Of a DNA stretch of 64,000 bases, positions 49,927-58,809 are shown one piece after another (positions within the stretch are counted from its first letter, which is position 1; each line of letters begins with the position of its first letter). This DNA comes from Gemmatimonadota bacterium. GTDB lineage: Bacteria; Latescibacterota; UBA2968; UBA8231. The notes under the pieces were generated by a model. It saw only the letters and a list, made by a program, of their open reading frames with translations. It was not told the origin of the DNA and made no database searches. The position numbers were made by a program, and so were the translations under genes. Location: positions 1 through 64,000 of the forward strand of contig JABHDC010000090.1 in the NCBI GenBank assembly GCA_018673255.1, written 5' to 3'.

Positions 49927-52382
49927 GCCGACGCCTGGTGGAGGTGGCCCTGCCGCCACCGCTCTCTCGCCAACTGACCTACGCCGTCCCTGCTGATCTA
50001 GCTGATCGCATCACCCTCGGATCCGTCGTTCTGGTACCCGTTCAGCAACGACTCGTCACGGGATTCGTCGTTGGCGACACCGAGGATGCGGGCGCCCTGG
50101 ATGCGCGCGCCATCCGCGAGATCAGCCAACTCATCGACGACGCCTTGCTGAGTCCCGAGATCGTGCAGCTGTGTCGTTTTCTCGCCGACTACTACCTGGC
50201 GCCCCTGGGCTCTGCCTTGGCCGCCGCATTGCCCCCCGGTGTGCACATCACGTCGCGGCGCAGGGTGCGTATCGGCGCGCAGGCACCGGCCAGCGGCACC
50301 CTCGACAAACTGTCCCAGCGCCTCTGGGAAGAGGTCAGCGCGTCGCGGTCGCCCCTTACGGTGACGACACTTAAGCGCCGTCTCGGATCTCGCGGCCTGG
50401 AGGGGGCGCTGCGACGCATGAGTCAGCAGGAATTTCTCAAGATCACGCCTGATCTGCAGGAAGCGAGTGTGTCCCAGCGGACACGCCAGGCGGTGCGACT
50501 GCTCGACCTGGATAACGCAGAGGCGACAGCAGAAGACCTGCAACGAGCCCCCCGCCAGGCAGCCTGTGTACGCGCGCTGGCAGCGGCAGGGGGCCAACTC
50601 CCCAAGCAACAACTGGTGGAAGATGGATACGGCTACGCGATTCTGCGGAGCCTCGAAAAACGCAGCCTCATCGACAGCATCGACGAACAGGTCATCCGCG
50701 ATCCCCTCGCCAATCTCAGCGAACTGGATGCACCGGACCTGAATCCGACCGAAGACCAGCAACGAGCTCTGGAGATTCTCACGACGGCGATTCAGGAGCG
50801 CGACAGTACGCCGATTCTCCTGCGTGGTGTGACGGGATCAGGAAAAACCCTCGTGTACCTGCGGGCCATCGAACATGCACTGTCCCTGGACCGCGGCGCG
50901 ATCGTACTGGTGCCAGAAATCGCTCTTGCCTGGCAGATGGTCCGTCGATTCCGCGCCCATTTCGGACAGGACGTCGCTGTTCTGCATAGCCAGCTATCGC
51001 TCGGTGAACGCTACGACACCTGGCAACGCCTGCGGCAAGGCGATCAACGAATCGTCATCGGGGCGCGCTCGGCGCTGTTCGCCCCGGTGCGAAATCTGGG
51101 TGTCCTCGTCGTCGACGAAGAGCACGATGGCTCGTATTTTCAGGACGACCTGGACTCACGTCAGCCGCTGGCCTATTCAGCTCGCGATCTGGCCGTTGTA
51201 CGAGCCAGGCTGGCGTCGGCGACGGTCGTGCTGGGTTCGGCAACACCGAGCCTGGAATCATATTGGAATGCCCACCAGGATAAGTATCGTCTCGCCTCGC
51301 TGCCTTCACGCATCGATGATCGGCCGCTGCCTCGGGTCGAAGTCGTCGACATGCGCGATGAACCATTCCAGCGACGTGAACGCGTCCTGTTCTCAAAGAC
51401 GCTGCGCCTGAAGATCCGCGAGCGACTCGAACGAAAAGAGCAGATCGTCATTCTGCAGAATCGCCGTGGTTTTGCACCCGTCGTACAGTGCGGCGAGTGT
51501 GGCGAGTCCGTCGAATGCCCGCGGTGTGGGGTCTCACTGACCTGTCATCGTGCCGACGGTGAGGACCTGCGATGCCATTACTGCGATCATCGCCAGCCCG
51601 TACCGGATCGGTGTTCGCACTGCCAGAGCGCCGAAGTCAGACTTCAGGGCGTGGGCACGCAGAAGGTTGAGACGGCGCTTGAGGAACAGTTTCCCGATAT
51701 CCGCGTCATTCGTATGGATGTGGACACGACCGGCTGGAAGGGCGCGCACGACGATCTGGTCGAACGTTTCCGGCGCCATGAGGCTGATGTCCTTCTCGGA
51801 ACGCAGATGGTGGCCAAAGGATTGGACTTTCCTGGCGTGACCCTGGTCGGCGTGATCTCCGCCGACACGGGATTGCACATGCCCGATTTCCGGGCAGCGG
51901 AGCGAAGCTTTCAGTTGCTGACTCAGGTCGCCGGCCGCTCAGGACGCGGAGATAAACCGGGGGAGGTCGTGATCCAGACGAGATTGCCCGATGAAGCCGT
52001 TCTGCAGGCTGCAGCAGGCCAGGACTTCGACAAGTTTGTCGAATCTGAACTGGTCGAACGACGGGCGGCCGGTTTCCCGCCCTTTGGACGTCTGATCGTC
52101 TTCCGCTGGCGTGGCGAGGCTGTGGCCGCTGTTGAGCAGGCTGCCCACGAAGGGGTCATCCGTCTTCGTCAGACATGTCAGCCCGGCGTACAGTTACTGG
52201 GGCCAGCGCCGGCCCCACTGGCGCGCCTGCGGGGCAAACATCGATTTCAGGCGCTGCTGATGGGTGCCTCAGCCCGGGCGCTGCGTCAGACGACCACTGC
52301 GGCCCTGGCGCCAATGCGACAAGCCGCAGGAAAATTCGACGTCGACCTTGCCATCGTCGTCGATCCACAGACAACGATGTGA
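49923..52382 (+). CDS. priA: Replication restart helicase PriA
   Basis: The 819-residue protein has the N-terminal 3'-DNA-binding domain (VEVALPPPLSRQLTYAVPAD), a winged helix, helicase lobe 1 with Walker A GVTGSGKT, VPEIALAWQMV and VVDEEHDGSYFQDD, the eight-cysteine zinc module (from CGECGESVECPRCG to CSHCQ), and lobe 2 with LGTQMVAKGLDFPGVTLVGV and QVAGRSGRGDKPGEV. It reloads the replisome at stalled forks. The start is GTG in the GTGA overlap with the RodZ-like gene. The stop codon falls inside the first of three 21-bp repeats. Confidence 0.96.
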   Translation: MSRRLVEVALPPPLSRQLTYAVPADLADRITLGSVVLVPVQQRLVTGFVVGDTEDAGALDARAIREISQLIDDALLSPEIVQLCRFLADYYLAPLGSALAAALPPGVHITSRRRVRIGAQAPASGTLDKLSQRLWEEVSASRSPLTVTTLKRRLGSRGLEGALRRMSQQEFLKITPDLQEASVSQRTRQAVRLLDLDNAEATAEDLQRAPRQAACVRALAAAGGQLPKQQLVEDGYGYAILRSLEKRSLIDSIDEQVIRDPLANLSELDAPDLNPTEDQQRALEILTTAIQERDSTPILLRGVTGSGKTLVYLRAIEHALSLDRGAIVLVPEIALAWQMVRRFRAHFGQDVAVLHSQLSLGERYDTWQRLRQGDQRIVIGARSALFAPVRNLGVLVVDEEHDGSYFQDDLDSRQPLAYSARDLAVVRARLASATVVLGSATPSLESYWNAHQDKYRLASLPSRIDDRPLPRVEVVDMRDEPFQRRERVLFSKTLRLKIRERLERKEQIVILQNRRGFAPVVQCGECGESVECPRCGVSLTCHRADGEDLRCHYCDHRQPVPDRCSHCQSAEVRLQGVGTQKVETALEEQFPDIRVIRMDVDTTGWKGAHDDLVERFRRHEADVLLGTQMVAKGLDFPGVTLVGVISADTGLHMPDFRAAERSFQLLTQVAGRSGRGDKPGEVVIQTRLPDEAVLQAAAGQDFDKFVESELVERRAAGFPPFGRLIVFRWRGEAVAAVEQAAHEGVIRLRQTCQPGVQLLGPAPAPLARLRGKHRFQALLMGASARALRQTTTAALAPMRQAAGKFDVDLAIVVDPQTTM

Positions 52383-52438
52383 AACAGCCACATTTCGATG
52401 TGAAACAGCCACATTTCTATGTGATACAGCCACATGAG
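52376..52438 (+). repeat. Three 21-bp direct repeats, each with a dyad, before the propeller-protein gene
   Basis: Units start at 52376, 52397 and 52418. Units 1 and 2 are identical and unit 3 differs at a few bases. Each contains ATGTG...CACAT arms (ATGTGAAACAGCCACAT in units 1-2). The first unit includes the priA stop; the third ends six bases before the ATG at 52445. The 21-base period places the dyads on the same DNA face. Confidence 0.88.
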
Positions 52439-52444
52439 GTGAGC

Positions 52445-54685
52445 ATGGGCTCCAGATACAACATCATTCCCATTCTGTTCGTGCTTTGTCTGGCCGCTGC
52501 GGTGTCGGCTCAACTAACCGTCGATACAGAGTGGGCGGCCTTCACAAGCATGTCTGATGCCAACGACATCGTCGTTTCAGGCGATGACGTGTGGCTGGCA
52601 ACCACAGGTGGGGTCCTGCATTACAACCGCGCGACGGATACCTACCGGCGCTTCACGCGGATAGACGGCCTGGGCGGCAATCAGGTTCTGTCCGTGGCGG
52701 CCGATGCTGCCGGTGATCTGTGGTTCGGAACGGCTGCCAGTGGACTGAGCCGGTTGCGTGCGGGGGCATCACACTTCGATGCGCCATTCCTGGAATTCCG
52801 CGATCGCGACATCCACACCCTCCTGGCCTACGGCGATCGACTGTATGTGGGAACCGACCGGGGCCTGAGCGTCTTTCTCCTGGGCAAAGAGGAGGTCAAG
52901 GAGAGTTACCGCAGGCTCGGCAATCTGGCCAAGGATGCCGCGGTGAATGCCATTGCGATCCGCGACGAGATGCTCTTTGTCGGCACCTCCGAGGGAATCG
53001 CCTGGGCGGACCTGTCCCAGTCCAATCTGCAGGATCCAGACAGCTGGACATCGGCCACGCAGCTGGGTCCCATCAGAGATCTGGTACAGGCAGAAGGCGG
53101 CCTGGTGGCCGTATCCAAGCTGGGTGCCTACACGTACAATCCAGTGTCGGATGACTTCTTCCACGGCTTCGAGGAGCCGGTTCTTGCCGCGGGCCTGATG
53201 GGCGAGCGCGCCCTGGTCGCCACCGAAGCGGGCACCTTCATGCGCCGGCTGAGCCCCGGTCTCTGGCAGCGGGTGGCCAGCAGAACTGTGATCCGCGATG
53301 TGCGATCCATATCAGACATCTCAGACGAGTCCTCGTGGCTCGCCACCGACAAGGGTCTGCTTGTCCTGGGCGCCACGGCACCGGCGCCATCCAGTGAACC
53401 CGGCTCCAGTCGATTCTATGATCTGCAGCTGGTGGATGGCGACCTGTGGGCCGCCAGCGTTCCTGACGATCAGCAGCGAACCCTCTCGGCCGGGGTCTAT
53501 CAACTGCACGAGGGCGACTGGACCATCTTCGACAGATCGACGGGCATGCCTAACAATGAACTGGTCGCCCTCACAACCGATCAGGCCGGGCGCGTCTGGG
53601 TGGGCAGCTGGGGCGCCGGCATCTCCGTCCGAGGTGGCGGCACGTGGCAACAGGTCAACGAGAAGAACTCCGCCCTTCAGGGCATCGGTTCCAAAGGTGA
53701 TTTCGTCGCGATCGGTGATTTGGCGACGGATGCAGACGGCAATGTCTGGGTCGTCAATGTCGCTGTCGGCGTTGCGGTGATCGACGGCTACCCGCAGCGC
53801 AACGGATTCATCTTCAGGCAGACTGACCTGGGCCAACCCGCCGGACTGGATCTGTATCGCCTGGCCTTCTCACCTGACGGCCTCAAGGCGCTGGCCAGCC
53901 GGACCCACGGCCTGGTCCTTCTCGATGACGGTGGAACACCCTTCACCGGCGGCGACGATCAGTTCATCGTCGTGAATCGGGCTGTCGACCCGCGCCTTTC
54001 GAGCAATTGGGCCGTTGACATCCTTGTCGACGAGGATGGGACCTACTGGCTGGCGACCAACAGTGGCCTCAATGCGATCGTTGGCAGTCTCGACCGGGAC
54101 CGTGGTGATTTCGACATCGACAGCTGGAGGGTATACAACACCTTTGACGGTCTGCCGTCCGACGAGATCAACGTCGTAGAGTTGGACGGGAACGGGCATC
54201 TGTGGGTCGGCACGAATGGCGGACTCAGCCGGATCGATGATGGCGAGGTCGCCTTCACCCTGACGGCCAGCAATTCAGGCCTGATACATGACCGCATCAC
54301 CGGACTGCTATTCGATCCCGACACCAACGAGTTGTGGATTGGCACCTTCGACGGGCTCAGCCGCCTGCGTCTGGGCACGGCCCCCGACAACGGTCCGGAT
54401 CCACTCGGGCCACAGGCCGTCTATCCCCATCCCTTCGTCACCGATGGCCGATCTCAACTGACCTTTGCCGGTCTCCCCCTGGGTGCCTCCGTAGAGATCT
54501 ACACGCTCCAGGGCGAGCTGGTCAGAACACTGGCTGGTGAGCCGGGGCGTGGCACTGTGGGATGGAATGGACTCAATGATGCCGGATTCCTCGTCAGTTC
54601 GGGTATCTACCTGTACGTGGCCCAGGCCCCGTCATCGCCGGCGATCCGCGGACGCATCGCCGTCATCGATGGCGTGACCCCCTAG
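52445..54685 (+). CDS. Secreted beta-propeller protein with C-terminal sorting-like tail
   Basis: From the ATG at 52445, with GAGGTG upstream, the product is 746 residues. A signal peptide (IIPILFVLCLAAAVSAQ) is followed by two-component-regulator-propeller (Reg_prop) repeats such as DDVWLATTGGVLHYN, GDLWFGTAASGLSRL and GHLWVGTNGGLSRIDDG across about residues 30-640. The C-terminal ~90 residues are FlgD/type-9-sorting-like (AVYPHPFVTD, LQGELVRTLAGEP, LVSSGIYLYVAQ). In sensor kinases such propellers detect ligands; here no kinase domain is attached, so it is probably a surface or periplasmic binding protein. First gene of the MoxR/DUF58 cluster. The frame extends upstream through the 21-bp repeats without a better start. 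Confidence 0.85.
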   Translation: MGSRYNIIPILFVLCLAAAVSAQLTVDTEWAAFTSMSDANDIVVSGDDVWLATTGGVLHYNRATDTYRRFTRIDGLGGNQVLSVAADAAGDLWFGTAASGLSRLRAGASHFDAPFLEFRDRDIHTLLAYGDRLYVGTDRGLSVFLLGKEEVKESYRRLGNLAKDAAVNAIAIRDEMLFVGTSEGIAWADLSQSNLQDPDSWTSATQLGPIRDLVQAEGGLVAVSKLGAYTYNPVSDDFFHGFEEPVLAAGLMGERALVATEAGTFMRRLSPGLWQRVASRTVIRDVRSISDISDESSWLATDKGLLVLGATAPAPSSEPGSSRFYDLQLVDGDLWAASVPDDQQRTLSAGVYQLHEGDWTIFDRSTGMPNNELVALTTDQAGRVWVGSWGAGISVRGGGTWQQVNEKNSALQGIGSKGDFVAIGDLATDADGNVWVVNVAVGVAVIDGYPQRNGFIFRQTDLGQPAGLDLYRLAFSPDGLKALASRTHGLVLLDDGGTPFTGGDDQFIVVNRAVDPRLSSNWAVDILVDEDGTYWLATNSGLNAIVGSLDRDRGDFDIDSWRVYNTFDGLPSDEINVVELDGNGHLWVGTNGGLSRIDDGEVAFTLTASNSGLIHDRITGLLFDPDTNELWIGTFDGLSRLRLGTAPDNGPDPLGPQAVYPHPFVTDGRSQLTFAGLPLGASVEIYTLQGELVRTLAGEPGRGTVGWNGLNDAGFLVSSGIYLYVAQAPSSPAIRGRIAVIDGVTP

Positions 54686-54695
54686 GCTGCTGAGA

Positions 54696-55400
54696 GTGAC
54701 GCTTGCACCCATGTGCCATCGCAGGAAATGGTGGCCTGGCCTTCCCGGTCTCCTGCTGCTGGTCCTCTCGACGACGTGCATTCAGGCCCGGGCGCAGGTC
54801 CCGACCACGGGATTCACGATCGCGCGCGTGCAATACGATGGGGGCGGAGACTGGTACAGCGACCCATCCTCGCTGCCGAATCTGCTGCGTTTCATCGGGG
54901 CCAACACGACGATCAGTGTGGCCACCGAGGAGGCCCGGGTGCAGATCGACGACGAGGATCTGTTCGCCTACCCCTACCTCTACCTGACAGGGCACGGCAA
55001 TATCCACCTCTCCGATCAGCAGGTTCAGCGCCTGAGACGGTATCTTGATGCCGGTGGCTTCCTGCATGCCGACGACAACTACGGCCTCGACGAGTCCTTT
55101 CGACGCGAGATGAAGCGCCTGTATCCCAGCAAGGATTTCGTCGAATTGCCGGCCGACCACGAGATATTTCACTGCCACTTCAGTTTTCCTCGAGGGCTGC
55201 CGAAGATCCATGAACACGACGGCTCCCGACCTCAGGCGCTGGCCCTCTTCGAGGGGGAACGAATCCTCGTCGTCTACACCTACGAAAGCGACCTGGGAGA
55301 TGGCTGGGAGGATGCACACGTCCACGACGACCCGGAACCGTCGCGCCTTGCCGCTCTGCGAATGGGCACCAACATCGTTGTGTGGGCACTGAGCCGCTGA
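54696..55400 (+). CDS. DUF4159 domain protein
   Basis: The ~234-residue product has an N-terminal hydrophobic signal or anchor (WWPGLPGLLLLVLSTTCIQA) and a DUF4159 domain: FTIARVQYDGGGDWYSDPSS, NLLRFIGANTTISV, LFAYPYLYLTGHGNIHLSDQ, LRRYLDAGGFLHADDNYGLD. The fold is class-I glutamine-amidotransferase-like without a visible catalytic triad. It is exported. Function unknown, but it is linked to MoxR/DUF58 systems in many FCB genomes. The start is GTG at 54696 (ATG at 54711 possible). The DUF4175 gene follows after 7 bases. Confidence 0.85.
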   Translation: MTLAPMCHRRKWWPGLPGLLLLVLSTTCIQARAQVPTTGFTIARVQYDGGGDWYSDPSSLPNLLRFIGANTTISVATEEARVQIDDEDLFAYPYLYLTGHGNIHLSDQQVQRLRRYLDAGGFLHADDNYGLDESFRREMKRLYPSKDFVELPADHEIFHCHFSFPRGLPKIHEHDGSRPQALALFEGERILVVYTYESDLGDGWEDAHVHDDPEPSRLAALRMGTNIVVWALSR

Positions 55401-55407
55401 ATACCTC

Positions 55408-58400
55408 ATGACGGCCGATCCCACGACATTCGATCAGATCCTGCACCATCTTCGGCGCCTGCGTCGTCGCTTTGTCGCGATCGAGGCCCTGCGAGCCGGG
55501 TTGTGGTCCAGTGCGGCGCTGCTGGCGCTGGCATGGATCGCTGTCCTGATCGAGGCGATCGCCTATCTGCCACCTTACTTGCGATGGGTTCCACCCGGGC
55601 TGGCCCTGACCAGCGTGGTCGTGATAGCCCTCCTCCTGTTGCGCAGGAGCATCGGTGCCGTATCTGACGAACACGCGATGGCCCTGCACGTCGAGGCACG
55701 GGTTCCAGCATTGCGCCAGCGGCTCATCACCGCACTGGAACTGACCGAGGCGTCGCCCTGTTCACCGGCACTGCTGGCTGCGACCCGATCCGAGGCGCTG
55801 CAGGCATTGCTGGCGGCACCGATCAACCAGATCGTTCCACGCGCACGTCCACGTGCCGCCACCACGGCCGCAGGCCTGAGCCTGCTGTTGTCGATCCTCT
55901 TCATCGGGCTACTGCACCAGACTCTTGTCGATGTGGGTCACCGATGGCTGCATCCAACCCTCGTCTTCTCTCCTCCCCAGCGGACCCACATCGCATTCGA
56001 TGTGAAGCCAGGGCCCTACATCGCCGGAGATGATGTAGATATTCGCATTCATTTGAATGGCGACATTCCCTCGTCGGCGACGCTGCGACGCCGTCACACA
56101 GGGGAAGAGACCTGGCTGGAGGAGGAACTACTGACGGAGACTACCTCACCTGCATCATCGCAGGTGACGACCGAGGACAGCGCCCAGGCGCGCTACGTGT
56201 GGCGTGACATCCAGCAGTCGTTTGAGATCCAGGCCTCGGCGGGAGACGGCCTGACCCAGGTGCAGCAATTGACCGTCATCGATCCGCCCGTCGTCACGGG
56301 TCTACGCCTGGAGTACGACTACCCGCCCTACAGCGGACTGCCGCCACGTGTCGAGGCGGAGGGCGGCGATATTCGAGCCCTGGCAGGGACACGCATTCGA
56401 CTGACGGCCGCCTCTACCAAGATGCTGGCCTCTGCTGAGCTGGTTCTTGACGATTCACTTTCTATTCCTGCCGATGTGGTGGATCGCCATGCCACAGTGG
56501 AGTGGACCTTGCCACGGCGTTCGTCCGGGGACTCCTCCGGTGTGCGTCGATACCACATCCGCCTCGTCGATATCAGTCGCATCGAGAATCGTGATCCCAT
56601 TCACTATGCCATCGAGATCCTCGACGACGAATCACCCGTCGTCGCGATCTCCGTGCCCGGCCACGACAGCGATCTGCCAGAGTCCGAACGCATCGCCCTC
56701 GGCGTGGAGGCATCGGACGATTTTGGCGTCGCCCGGGTCGACCTCGTATACCGGATCAACAGTGGAGAGACGCATCGGCGCCGGCTGTCAGCTCCCCCAT
56801 CGCAGCAGGTGTCACTGCGAAGCCCGTGGGACTTGACCGGCAATGATCTGTTGCCGGAAGACCGCATTCACTACCACGTGGAAGCCTTCGACAACGACGC
56901 GGTCGGTGGCCCAAAACGGGGCATCAGCCAGACATATACCTTGCGTTTCCCCTCCCTCTATGAATTGTTCGACGAGGTCTCCAGCGACCAGGAAGAACGC
57001 CTGGACGCACTCGAGGAATTAGCGAGCGAGGAGGAGGCAGCACGGGACGTGGTGGAAGGCCTCCGGCGTGAGGTGCTCAAGAGCGAAGAGCTGAGCTGGC
57101 AGGAAAAGAAGGAACTGGATGCGGCCCTCGCCGCCGAAGCCGAGCGGGCCGAGGCCGTCCAGGAACTGGCCCGCGACATGGCCGAAACGATGGACCAGCT
57201 CGAAGAGAATGGCCTGGGCTCCGAGCAGTTGATGGACAAGCTCGAGCAAATCCGCGAACTCATGGCCGCCGTCACCTCACCGGAAATGCAGGAAGCCCTC
57301 CAGGAATTGCAGCAGGCGACGCAGGGAGAACTCGATCCGGAACAGTTGGCCGAGGCCCTGCGCAAGTTTTCTCAGGATCAGCAGAAATTCCAGGAACGAC
57401 TTGACCGGACGATTTCACTGCTGCGGCAGGTTCACGCCGAGCAGCGCCTGATGGCGGCCACTCAGCAGGCTGAAGATCTTGCAGCGCGTCAGGAGCAGAT
57501 CAACGATGCCCTCGGCGATGAGACGAAGGACGCCGACTCGCAGCGACTGGCTGACCAGGAAGCCCGACTGGCGGCGGACACGGATCGACTGCAGGACGAA
57601 CTGGAGGATCTCGGTGAGGAGATGCAGGATCTGCATCCCCCGACGTCCCAGGGCCTGCAGGCACAATCTGACACGATGGAAGCCGGTCAACTGAGCCAGC
57701 GTATGCGCTCCCTCGACCAGCAACTTCAGACTGGCGAATCCCAGCAAGCACAACGACACGGTGAGAGCTTGCAGGATGACCTCGGTCGCCTGTCCGAGGC
57801 GATGCAGAAACTGCAGGCCGATTTCTCCGCCGGGCAGCGGCAGGACATGATCAGCGCCATCCGGAAGATCGCCGAGGACGCGCTGGATCTCTCTATGCGT
57901 CAGGAGAGCCTGCAACAGCAGATCGACACGCTCGATGCGCCACGAGCCATGCTACAGGCACCTCGGCAATTCGCCCTGGCCGGATCACTGCGACGTCTGA
58001 TCGAGGCCCTGGCCGTCGTGGGTCGGCAGACGATGAGTGTGCATCCGGGACTGCCTGCAACCCTCGGTTACGCGCTCAATCACACTCAAGCGGCTGCGGG
58101 CCACCTGAGCCAGCAGGAACGCCACAAGGCCGTGGAGTTGCAGACAGAGGTGACAACCCGCCTCAATGAGGCCGTGCGCATGCTGCGCGAATCGGCATCC
58201 GATCTGGCACAGGCACAGATGCCATCTGGTTTCGCCGAGGCGATGCAGAAGATGATGGGCCTGTCGCAGCAACAGGCTGCACTGAATGAGGCGACACAGC
58301 AGGCCATGCAGCAGCAGGGTCGACAACAGGGAGAGGGCGGACGCGGCGGCCTGGAAGAGCTCATGGCGAAGCTGGCCGCCGAGCAGCGGCGCATCTTTCA

Positions 58401-58809
58401 GGCACTGTCTGAGATGGAGCGTGGCCTGCGCGGACAACGCTCATTGCAGGAGCGCGTCAGCGAGATCCAGCAGGAGATGAGTGATGTGCTCCAGCAACTG
58501 GAACGTCGTCGTCCCGACGGCAATCTGCCACAGCGGCAGCAACGGATCCTGCAACGGATGCTCGATGCCAGTCGCTCGATCCACTCCCGGGGTTTCGAGA
58601 AGAAGAGACATTCCCAGGTGGCGACCCAGCATGAGGGTGGGGCCCCCGATGGCCTGCCAGCAGGTCTCGGACAGCATCCAGACCGCTGGCGGGAGGCGAT
58701 GAATCAGGCCCTCTCAGGCGACTATCCAGACGGGTATCGACGGCTCATCCAGCACTACTATGAGACCGTCTATTCAGATCTGACTCCCGCCGGGCAGGAG
58801 CAACCGTGA
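55408..58809 (+). CDS. DUF4175-like giant coiled-coil membrane protein
   Basis: The 1133-residue protein has two N-terminal transmembrane helices (about 35-55 and 60-80), then a third hydrophobic segment near 155-175. A ~350-residue beta-rich extracytoplasmic region follows, including LRLEYDYPPYSGLPPRVEAE and RVDLVYRINSGE. Over 550 residues of Glu/Gln/Ala/Leu-rich coiled coil follow. This order matches the DUF4175 family. It is likely an inner-membrane protein with a long periplasmic rod, possibly a scaffold acted on by MoxR. It overlaps the TPR gene by GTGA. Confidence 0.82.
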   Translation: MTADPTTFDQILHHLRRLRRRFVAIEALRAGLWSSAALLALAWIAVLIEAIAYLPPYLRWVPPGLALTSVVVIALLLLRRSIGAVSDEHAMALHVEARVPALRQRLITALELTEASPCSPALLAATRSEALQALLAAPINQIVPRARPRAATTAAGLSLLLSILFIGLLHQTLVDVGHRWLHPTLVFSPPQRTHIAFDVKPGPYIAGDDVDIRIHLNGDIPSSATLRRRHTGEETWLEEELLTETTSPASSQVTTEDSAQARYVWRDIQQSFEIQASAGDGLTQVQQLTVIDPPVVTGLRLEYDYPPYSGLPPRVEAEGGDIRALAGTRIRLTAASTKMLASAELVLDDSLSIPADVVDRHATVEWTLPRRSSGDSSGVRRYHIRLVDISRIENRDPIHYAIEILDDESPVVAISVPGHDSDLPESERIALGVEASDDFGVARVDLVYRINSGETHRRRLSAPPSQQVSLRSPWDLTGNDLLPEDRIHYHVEAFDNDAVGGPKRGISQTYTLRFPSLYELFDEVSSDQEERLDALEELASEEEAARDVVEGLRREVLKSEELSWQEKKELDAALAAEAERAEAVQELARDMAETMDQLEENGLGSEQLMDKLEQIRELMAAVTSPEMQEALQELQQATQGELDPEQLAEALRKFSQDQQKFQERLDRTISLLRQVHAEQRLMAATQQAEDLAARQEQINDALGDETKDADSQRLADQEARLAADTDRLQDELEDLGEEMQDLHPPTSQGLQAQSDTMEAGQLSQRMRSLDQQLQTGESQQAQRHGESLQDDLGRLSEAMQKLQADFSAGQRQDMISAIRKIAEDALDLSMRQESLQQQIDTLDAPRAMLQAPRQFALAGSLRRLIEALAVVGRQTMSVHPGLPATLGYALNHTQAAAGHLSQQERHKAVELQTEVTTRLNEAVRMLRESASDLAQAQMPSGFAEAMQKMMGLSQQQAALNEATQQAMQQQGRQQGEGGRGGLEELMAKLAAEQRRIFQALSEMERGLRGQRSLQERVSEIQQEMSDVLQQLERRRPDGNLPQRQQRILQRMLDASRSIHSRGFEKKRHSQVATQHEGGAPDGLPAGLGQHPDRWREAMNQALSGDYPDGYRRLIQHYYETVYSDLTPAGQEQP

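Noticed and set aside
52376..52438. CRP/FNR binding sites
   Set aside because: The TGTGA-like arms are present, but the dyad is 17 bases with a 7-base centre rather than the standard spacing, and no promoter is resolved beside them. Kept as repeats only.
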